This document shows positions 20,591 through 27,724 of a stretch of 27,724 nt of DNA, in pieces. The notes below the pieces were generated by a model. It had not been told where the DNA came from, did not search any database, and saw nothing but the letters and a program-made list of their open reading frames with translations. A program made the translations under genes and the position numbers. Origin of the DNA: Saccoglossus kowalevskii (Eukaryota > Hemichordata > Enteropneusta > Harrimaniidae); NCBI RefSeq assembly GCF_000003605.2, contig NW_003105615.1, forward strand, positions 1,640 through 29,363. Direction: 5' to 3'. Position 1 is the stretch's first letter. Each line of letters begins with the position of its first letter.

Positions 20591-23500
20591 TTTCTTGTGT
20601 TGGAGTTTTCTGACGAGTGTTAATTAATATGTATTTAGCCGTTGACCTCTTTCCAACGAGATTAGGTCGGTGGCACTTGCGGAGACTGAGCTTTGCACAT
20701 TTTAAATATTAGAAAAGGGATCGATGTTAAAACAAAATTTTTAATCAATGTATATATTGGTTCTGAAGAAGAATACTTTTAAGTATTTTTACCATTTTTC
20801 AGGAAAATTATGACTGGGAAATGTACATGATCGCTAACGTTTTCATTCGTGAAGTAACCCATACATCAATAATCAGCATGTTCCGACCATCAGAATGTGG
20901 TCACAATGGTAACTTCCTGTTTAATTTCAATTCAAGGTGGCTTTCAAACCAGTCGAACAATTAACATTAGCATCGCTGTTTTTATGTCAAGAATAAATAA
21001 TATTACTTGCTAATGGGCACTCGTTTTGCGGAAACTAACTTAGTGACTATGCTATGTATTGTGCATAATACTATATCGACTCAAACTAATAGGACTGACT
21101 CAATTTTAAACCACAAATCTGATTCTTTGATGGTTTTTATGTGAATTTGATAGTCAGATTTCTTTTTCCGAGGGCGAAACGTTCTCTGTTTGCTTATATT
21201 TTCAATTTTACAGTTAATGTTAAATAGTATTTACTTTACAAATACTATTTAAATTGTAATTCTTTGCACAACTGTGTCGCATTGCTTTACACAGGTTGAG
21301 AATCTGTGCCATCAGCTGACGATTGGGGGGTATAGTGAATGCAATTATATATCTACCATGTAACGTCATCTCATTTTGCGTTGAATTGCGTCACCTTCGG
21401 TCACTGTCTAGTTGATAATATACCATAATTACTTATGAGACTCCGGACTTTTCAATTTTGTTAATACTGCTTAAATAAAGTTGGATGCAATAATGTCCTA
21501 TCAATAAACACTTCAAAGACACATGTATGTCCTCGTAAAACACTCAATGGTTTATTTTAAAAAAGTGTATTTACAATGTACTTAATTGTCATCAAAAGGC
21601 GTTTTAATAACTCCACAAAACACTTGCAAAAATACTAAAACACTACTGTTTTGATAGAAAATGGTATTATATAATACACACGTACACATGTTACAACAGT
21701 GTGCTTTAAATTAAAACGGTGTGTTTTACAGTGTAGTGACTGTCACAATACCTCCATGGTGCAGCGATGATGTAATATAAACGTTCACTGTAAAACGACT
21801 TAAATGAAAAAGCACCAATTTAGTGTTGTGTTTGTATTTGCTCTCATGAAATAAAACAGACATAAACAACACAATTAAGTGATATAATCAACACACCAGC
21901 TACGATCATCGAGGTAAGCATCTGCAGAATGCAAGGTATACGATATACATTCTCCATTACTGTCGAGTTGCAGCAATATACTCACTCATGTTCTATTCAC
22001 AAATAAATAAACGCTGCTCGGACTGATAACTATGACATATAGAAGATAATATTTGGTAATCGTAGTCCTAAATAACTATTAAAAATAGCTAGACGTTTCG
22101 AGCAATGGCTCTTTATCGATAGCATAGAAGAAAGTGTGAATCTGCCACGTGATTTAAACTAGCCCATATTGTATCATGTGCCCTACACATTATGCACCAA
22201 TATAGTATTTTCATGAACATATTACGAACACTTGTCAATACACTCACTGATTATGAAAACAAGCCGTGGGAATAATTTATATTCATAAAAACTTGCTAGC
22301 CATCAAATCGTAGCTTGTATCTATAGACACTTTTTTCATTGGTTATTCATTTGCGTACTCATAATTATTGATGTTACAACAAAGTGATTACTACTTCCAG
22401 ACACTTTATTCTGAAGAAAATATTGCTTAGAACAATTCGCTGGTTGACCAAGAACTTGCATAAGAAGTCAAAACGCAATTAGCTACCTAATTCCGTCCGT
22501 ATATCTACTTCACAAAAAACTTCATTTTGTATATGAATGATCACATTTTAAGTATTTAAAGTAAATATACAATGTAGATCGAACCTAAGCAATCAACATT
22601 TTTATGAACAAATAATTCCGTAAGTATTACAGTAGTGTAATTTTATTGACTACTTTTGCGTGAGTTCGACTGAACTTTGCACGACATGAAGCACTCAACA
22701 CTATATTTTGCACGTTGCATTTACTTTCGATCTGCATAATCTGAAAGGGTCGAACCAAGCATAATGATATTTTATTATATTGCCTTATTGTTGTCTTTAT
22801 TCCTATTTTATAGATATCGTCATCGGTAGTGGTAGAATGAATGAAGTAAATGATAAAATAGTTTCCTTTCTCTAAACTGTTTAAAAACAATACAGAGCTG
22901 CAATTGAAGATAAAAATGTGGTTTGTAAATGAAACTCATTGCCCTATTATGTCGATGGATGCATATAATATCTTGTATTGTCCCCAAAAAATAGTCGAAA
23001 GCCTTTTCAATTTTGACAAAGTTGACTGAAAATAAAATCTGGAAATTACAGGATCCAAAAGTTATCTTAATTAAAACCTTATGAAATGCGTCGTTTAAGT
23101 TATTACTTATTATGATCATTTTATAATACTATGATCATTTTATGGAACTTTCAACACACCTATCACAAGATAATCAAGCTGAACAATTTAAATACGTGCC
23201 TATTCGTGAAGTGGTAGATATAAACAAAGTTGCCTAAGGAGCTCTATATATCACAAAGAAAAATGGATTCGGTGAGAGCGATGAGATTTACACGCACTGT
23301 GTCGTTTTCTGGTGTCGTCAAATCTGGCAAGCACCTCTAGTAACGAAATGGGCATAGAAGACTTTTATAGCTCGCCCTACCCTGTACTTATTAGAATTGG
23401 TAACCTGGTCAAGACGATATACAAATACTCATCAAAACAGCGCTGATAGTACAGAAGCTGTGAATTTTTGGTTGAAGCATAGATTACCCAAATTTAAAAT

Positions 23501-24250
23501 TTGTAGGTGGGTTTTAATTATGCACAGTTTCATTCTGGATGTCAGAAACACTAAACAACTCATGAAACAGAACATATATTGCTTGGTAATAATCATAAAA
23601 TAATGATAAAACAATAGGGGTAAAGGCATAACACAATGAAAAAAACAATAACACAAGAAATAAACGATGGTAAACTAATAATTACTCCATAAAACTGTGA
23701 AGTAATGTTGGCCATATTCTCCACCTCATACCTCTAATCGTATGTGACCATACAACGGAATCTACGAACTGATAATTACGTGGTGACAATTAAAATAAGT
23801 TATAATAATAATAAAAACAAAACAAAAATATTGTTTTCACAATTTCCTAAAATTGGTTCAGGATAGATGTCACAGTACCGACACAGATGTAATGTGACGA
23901 ACAAAAGTTCGGACAGTTTCAATTACTGTGAGATACAAAAATTAGCAACTGGGCGTGCCCGTACTACCTTTTTACTGACCTAGGTTCAACGAGATTTGAC
24001 CAGATTATCCCACAAAACCAAACATTATAAAATTCACAAATTTGTGAGTTAGATTGAATGCAGTATGATTTGACGACTGACTGATTATGGTTATCATGTA
24101 TTCGTACAGCCTCCACATAATAGTATTAGATCTGTCTATTTATTGAAGAGACATCCTGTATTAGTTTTTGTTTTGCATGTGTTCCCTGTTAACAATTTGT
24201 GGCAAGTGTAATATTATAGTTGTTTCTGTGTGATTTGTTTTGGTCTAATA
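20591..24250. other. intergenic, no gene seen
   Basis: A long AT-rich stretch. It includes a 12-bp perfect hairpin at 21221-21251, an AAAACAC-rich segment at about 21535-21740 and a 14-bp palindrome at 24034-24047. Open frames on both strands are short and compositionally random. No exon with matching splice sites was found. Confidence 0.5.
21221..21251. repeat. perfect inverted repeat (hairpin)
   Basis: Arms TAAATAGTATTT and AAATACTATTTA are exact reverse complements separated by ACTTTAC. There is no following T-run or coding neighbour that would suggest a regulatory role. Confidence 0.6.
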
Positions 24251-24548
24251 AAGCATCGTGTTGTGTATTGTTTAGTGTCAACCATTAATTTTGGCATGTC
24301 CTAAACTTGACACATCGCGTTGTAATTTTAGTTGGTGTGCAAGCTGTTGTGCGTTGTGCTTCTGTTTGGAATTTGTTAAGCAAGGCTATCACTTTCACGA
24401 TTCTCTGGCATGCACTGACACGACTAAACTGGCGTAAAGTGTGCGTAAACTGACGTGACTGCGTGCCATGTCGGGACGAGAATAGCGAGCGGGTCGTGAA
24501 CTATGTGCAAACTGTTCGTGAATTCGTCGGCACGATGCGTGCCAGTGC

Positions 24549-24862
24549 GTGGCAATTCTAGCCATGCCACGACTGCCTCGAATAGTTCAGAACAGATCAC
24601 ATCGAGTTGCCCCAAATTATCTATGTGAATTAATCGAATTTTATGTACCGAGTCGTAGTTTAAAATCTGAATCGAAGTTTCTTATTAAAACTCGTCAGAT
24701 GAGTAGTAAAAAGTCCAAGGTGTTATACAAAGACCGTGCTTTTGAAAATTTAGATCCTAAACTTATTAATGAATTACCTGTCTGTTCGTTCTAGTCCTTC
24801 AGTAGACATTTTTAAATCCTTTGATTTTCATATGTTGGAATTGTTGCGCTTAATTAAATAAA

Positions 24863-24923
<61 letters not shown>
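24549..24923 (+). mobile_element. 3' end of a non-LTR retrotransposon with (TTA)n tail
   Basis: The open frame 24549-24794 ends in the C-terminal signature of many CR1/L2/Jockey-like reverse transcriptase ORFs: APNYL, then a Y-V-P-S-R-S-L segment (24639-24662), then DRAFENLDPKLINELP. The frame then breaks. The expected R-S-S-P-S-V-D-I-F-K block continues in another frame from about 24787 to a TAA at 24859-24861, which overlaps an AATAAA. About 20 TTA units follow immediately. The catalytic reverse transcriptase core is missing upstream, so this is a 5'-truncated, frameshifted dead copy. Short-repeat 3' tails instead of poly(A) are known for CR1/L2-type elements, but the exact clade is not resolved. 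Where the element begins upstream of 24549 is unclear. Confidence 0.65.
24864..24923. repeat. (TTA)n microsatellite
   Basis: Twenty uninterrupted TTA units directly after the retrotransposon ORF end. It is best read as the element's tail, possibly expanded after insertion. Confidence 0.9.
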
Positions 24924-24924
<1 letters not shown>

Positions 24925-25248
24925 AATGAAGTCGTAATTGTTTGTGCCTGTGACAATGAAGAGTTTATGTCATTGTGTGGCATAACTATATCCTTTGTTT
25001 ATGGAAGGAGTAGCAAACCCACACAGCTGGATTATAAAGTCCTGAAAATCTCTGAGTGGCCCAAATATCCAAGTCGGTGAAATAATATACCATAATTGAC
25101 GGCGTTATAGAGTCTATCAAATGGGTAGAAGTGAAGCCTCGTGGTTGTTACACACTACCGGAGTTACCTCTACGCAGCGCGGGGTTTCAACGTTCATTGT
25201 TTTTTTAGACTGGGTAAACAGCCGACGGCAGAAGACTGTATTGAAGAT

Positions 25249-25420
25249 TGACTCTCCTTGCTAAAACTGAGTATATTACAGTTTGAAACGTCTGTATTAT
25301 GTTAAGAGTCTGTGTGGACTGGCGACAGGGGGGATCTACATCTAGAAATAACGCTCCGTGTCACAACCGAGTATATCGCAAATTGAGACGTCGGCTTTTT
25401 GTGTCAAGTGACTTAGTTAT
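25249..25420. repeat. diverged tandem duplication, 100-bp period
   Basis: A block containing GAGTATAT at 25269 recurs at 25369. Around it, CT(C)CTTGCTAAAACTGAG matches GCTCCGTGTCACAACCGAG, and TTTGAAACGTCTG matches ATTGAGACGTCGG. Two units are seen. Confidence 0.5.
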
Positions 25421-25845
25421 TAACATGTCCCACAATCACATTAGAATAGACGCATAGTTTTTCTTTCTTTCTTTATGTTGGTTTATTCATCGCATATTTC
25501 AAACATGGTCCAAATGCTTTTAATCTGTGCGAATTAGAACTAATATATAATTTCAAGTACCTCATTAATATCAAATAAGGACCTCAGTCACTCGTACGTA
25601 TTATTACCACAATAGATGCGGCTAGCTTGACCGTAAACAGAATATTATTGTCTGTTTCAGGTATTCACACCACATTACCACTAGTTATTGTGACGGGATT
25701 TTACGTTTCGTAAACATCAGTCCCCTGTCAGTGCATCGGATAGTCGTCGTTATGAAATTAGAATCTTTGCAATATTTGTCTTTAATTAGATCTTCCCGGT
25801 CCTATATCAACTCTCCATTCGGTTGATTGAAAGATCTCTCTACAG

Positions 25846-25870
25846 ATGTGTGTGTGTGCGTGTGTGTGTG
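25846..25870. repeat. (GT)n microsatellite
   Basis: A GT run with one GC interruption, grading into TATATATA. Confidence 0.85.
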
Positions 25871-26599
25871 TATATATATAATATATAGATTAAGGTCAGG
25901 CCCGTTTTTTGTTTAAATGTAGTAAATCTCGTTGCACGCTGCCCACTTTATCAGTGTACATGCTGTGCACTTTCGTTAACATCGTGCGGGTCACGCATAT
26001 TAACTCCGGTTATTCGAATACACCCCCCCCCCCGCCCATCATATCTAAGTGTATCAGAGGGTTTTGGTTTGCTTTATATTGGCTGGATATAATGCGAGGT
26101 TTGACTGCAATGCAATGTCAAGCAAGAACTGGCTACTTTTATATTCGTCCCCTTACAGACGCTGTTCGAAATCTGAGACTTATGGATTAAACTCCTGGAC
26201 CGATTTTATTAAAACTTCACACTTACATCATACACAATATTACACATATGCACACCAGTTCATTTCACGGCCTGATTCAAGATGGCCGACGGCCGGTCAT
26301 TTTGTTTTAATGAATGCGATTCTAGCGCCATCTCTGCTTTGACTGATTATGTTCAAATTTAATATATTCATTATACATCATGTCATAGATATACAGTTTC
26401 ATTCAAGCATGCATGCAAGTACTTGTATTTATACTTTTCAGTCAGGTCTCATTTTATGTTAAGGGCCAGTATCGTTCAAATCAGTTCTGTATTTTGATTT
26501 CAATAAAATATAAATATGTTGTCGGCTATCAAACAAGTCTCAATGTACACATTCATGATTGTGTAGTTCATTCCAGGTAACCTATGTCAGTTTCATGGG

Positions 26600-27045
26600 A
26601 CTCAGCTTTCATGTCCAAGTCTAATTATCATTATCAATACCACGTGAAATCAAACGTAAACACAGTACAAACGAAGGTGAAAACACCGCGCTAGATTCGA
26701 CAAATGCGAAAGTGTTGTTGCACATGTTATGATGGTCAATATAGATGAGGTATTGATATTTCAATGTCGTATTTCGTCCCGAAAGACTATAAAGAGAAAT
26801 TCAAGTTCAAAATTGAATCTAAATTTTTGTGTCAGACGTTTGCTCCGCGTTTTTAAACGCATTATGCAAGAGTTTGTGATGAAAAGAAAATCAAATCAAC
26901 TATTATTAACTGGGTACTGCATTCCCCATAAGCCCCAATATAGTCGTTTCAATATATAAAAATAATTCTATAGTTGATAAATTAGACATCACACCAATGT
27001 AGGTTTTAGTTTATCCAATTGAACATTTAGGAAATTCGAGCTTGT
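26600..27045 (+). repeat. diverged dispersed repeat, copy b
   Basis: Same-orientation counterpart of the repeat in intron 4 of the first fucosyltransferase-like gene. The blocks listed for copy a lie here at about 26645-26670, 26721-26768 and 26955-26985, and AGGAAATTCGAGCTTG at 27029-27044 matches AGGAACTTCGAGCTAAG. Similarity fades just before the LTR begins. The 76-codon open frame inside it is not kept in copy a and is probably not a gene. Confidence 0.5.
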
Positions 27046-27080
27046 CGCATACGACTTGTTTACCACTTCCGTGTGACTGA

Positions 27081-27093
27081 GAATGTTCTAGAA
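27081..27093 (+). promoter_or_regulatory. heat-shock-element-like site 1
   Basis: GAATGTTCTAGAA fits GAAnnTTCnnGAA, the three-pentamer HSF consensus, without mismatch. It lies about 160 bp upstream of the LTR TATA box. Confidence 0.5.
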
Positions 27094-27172
27094 CCGTACT
27101 GTGTCTGGGTGGAATTTTTAGAAACTGGTTGAATAGGTAATAGAACACTGTAGGGGGCAATAGAAGGTAATG

Positions 27173-27185
27173 GAACATTCTAGAA
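27173..27185 (+). promoter_or_regulatory. heat-shock-element-like site 2
   Basis: GAACATTCTAGAA also fits GAAnnTTCnnGAA exactly, about 65 bp upstream of the TATA box. The surrounding GGTAAT(A/G)GAACA is partly duplicated at 27136-27147. Confidence 0.5.
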
Positions 27186-27250
27186 ATTTGTAGTAAGTTC
27201 CAGACTCATTATGTATGCTGATGTAATGGTCTATTTATAGACAGTGTGGG

Positions 27251-27258
27251 TATATATA
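27251..27258 (+). promoter_or_regulatory. LTR TATA box
   Basis: TATATATA in an otherwise mixed-composition stretch, followed by GGGGAG. The position suits an LTR promoter with R beginning about 25-30 bp downstream. Confidence 0.55.
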
Positions 27259-27540
27259 GGGGAGTTGTTCAGCACTGAGATCAGATCGGAGATCTCGTTG
27301 AATTGTATTGGAGTTTAAGTATCTAGTCATTGGAGTAGTGGAGTTTTACCGCGTTATTGTACTTGATGTTTGCAGAGAATAATAATACCAGTACCAGTTG
27401 AAACCTCATCTGTTGGATCCGTATGCGTATTTTATCATGGCCGCCAGGGAAGTCTTCTGTTACTGTTGCCATTTTGGTATTTGAACCATCTATACCAATT
27501 ACTATACCAATTACGGTAATATTACGTTGCGTGTGACATC

Positions 27541-27557
27541 TGGGGGCTCGTCCGGGA
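27541..27557 (+). promoter_or_regulatory. primer-binding site, tRNA-Pro type
   Basis: TGGGGGCTCGTCCGGGA is the exact complement of the 3' end of a tRNA-Pro (…CGAGCCCCCA including CCA), the same type of site used by murine leukaemia virus-type gammaretroviruses. It starts two bases after the LTR end, as expected for minus-strand priming. Confidence 0.85.
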
Positions 27558-27582
27558 ACAGTGAAGACATATAGAAGACAAC

Positions 27583-27724
27583 ATGGCCAGCGAGATAAAA
27601 GATATGTCGAAACAAGAGTTGATGGAATGGGCGGATGAACTGGGAATGACTGGAGAAGACAGAAGGAAATTTATTTTGGAGCAACTGAGTTCTCAGCGGG
27701 CTGACAGACAAGACGCGAGGGAAG
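27583..27724 (+). CDS. gag-like ORF of the LTR retrotransposon, 5' part
   Basis: The open frame starts at ATG 27583, 25 nt after the primer-binding site, and stays open for 47 codons to the window edge. It is rich in Glu, Asp, Lys, Arg and Gln, with a likely amphipathic helix (QELMEWADELGM, residues 11-22), as in the N-terminal region of many Gypsy gag proteins. Position right behind LTR and primer-binding site is the main evidence; the sequence alone does not identify a clade. Whether the element is intact cannot be judged because pol and the 3' LTR lie outside the window. Confidence 0.6.
   Translation, partial: MASEIKDMSKQELMEWADELGMTGEDRRKFILEQLSSQRADRQDARE

Larger units (their letters stand above)
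24924..26599. other. intergenic, no gene seen
   Basis: Contains a two-unit diverged repeat (25249-25420), a (GT)n run at about 25846-25870 and a C-run at about 26023-26033. No credible exon. Confidence 0.45.
27072..27538 (+). mobile_element. 5' LTR of a retrotransposon
   Basis: The 3' edge is well supported: the LTR ends in ...GTGTGACA, followed by a two-base spacer (TC) and the primer-binding site. The 5' edge is less sure; TGTGACTG at 27072 is the best TG-starting candidate, giving about 467 bp. A TATATATA box at 27251-27258 implies transcription starting near 27280, so U3 is about 27072-27280 and R-U5 runs from there to 27538. U3 carries two heat-shock-element-like sites. No canonical AATAAA is seen in R. 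Confidence 0.65.

Noticed and set aside
22627..23119. Overlapping minus-strand open frames of 87 and 99 codons
   Set aside because: Composition is typical of random AT-rich sequence, with no domain, splice or repeat evidence.
24034..24047. 14-bp palindrome TCACAAATTTGTGA
   Set aside because: Short AT-rich palindromes are frequent in this composition, and no neighbouring gene or second site supports a regulatory role.
24424..24615. Minus-strand open frame antisense to the retrotransposon end
   Set aside because: It partly overlaps the plus-strand reverse transcriptase C-terminus and looks like its shadow.
27511..27711. Minus-strand open frame across the LTR/gag boundary
   Set aside because: It is antisense to the primer-binding site and gag-like start, which have much stronger structural support.

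Overview
The window looks like a stretch of a metazoan nuclear genome. It is AT-rich and gene-poor, with GT-AG introns of about 0.1-2.1 kb, many microsatellites, a 144-base assembly gap (14069-14212) and decayed transposons of several classes. The mix of elements, and the kind of fucosyltransferase-like gene present, suggest a marine invertebrate, possibly a lophotrochozoan such as a mollusc. That placement is inference only.

The core is a tandem pair of five-exon plus-strand genes, 5919-11844 (443 aa) and 15170-18913 (479 aa). Both encode a short N-terminal hydrophobic anchor, a variable stem and a domain that resembles GDP-fucose protein O-fucosyltransferases. Exon count, intron phases (0, 2, 0, 1) and the lengths of exons 3 and 4 (172 and 124 nt) are identical, while intron lengths differ several-fold. 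The pair therefore looks like a fairly old duplication under protein-level constraint. Both products are predicted to sit in the ER/Golgi lumen.

The left flank (1-5900) holds possible retroelement debris (1-800), a degenerate tandem repeat with CRE-like cores (1109-1345) and a direct-repeat block (1510-1860). It also has a small minus-strand gene model with a PC4/p15-like DNA-binding domain (1934-2794), a broken N-terminal part of a Polinton/Maverick-type DNA polymerase B (3647-4639), and a minus-strand fragment of what looks like a multicopy element protein abutting it (4640-4875).

The right flank (19200-27724) has no convincing host gene. It contains degenerate tandem repeats, the 3' end of a non-LTR retrotransposon with a (TTA)n tail (24549-24923), and a diverged dispersed repeat whose other copy lies in intron 4 of the first fucosyltransferase-like gene. 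The window ends inside the 5' end of an LTR retrotransposon: LTR, a tRNA-Pro-type primer-binding site at 27541-27557, and a gag-like ORF starting at 27583 that runs off the edge. Two perfect heat-shock-element-like sites lie in its presumed U3.
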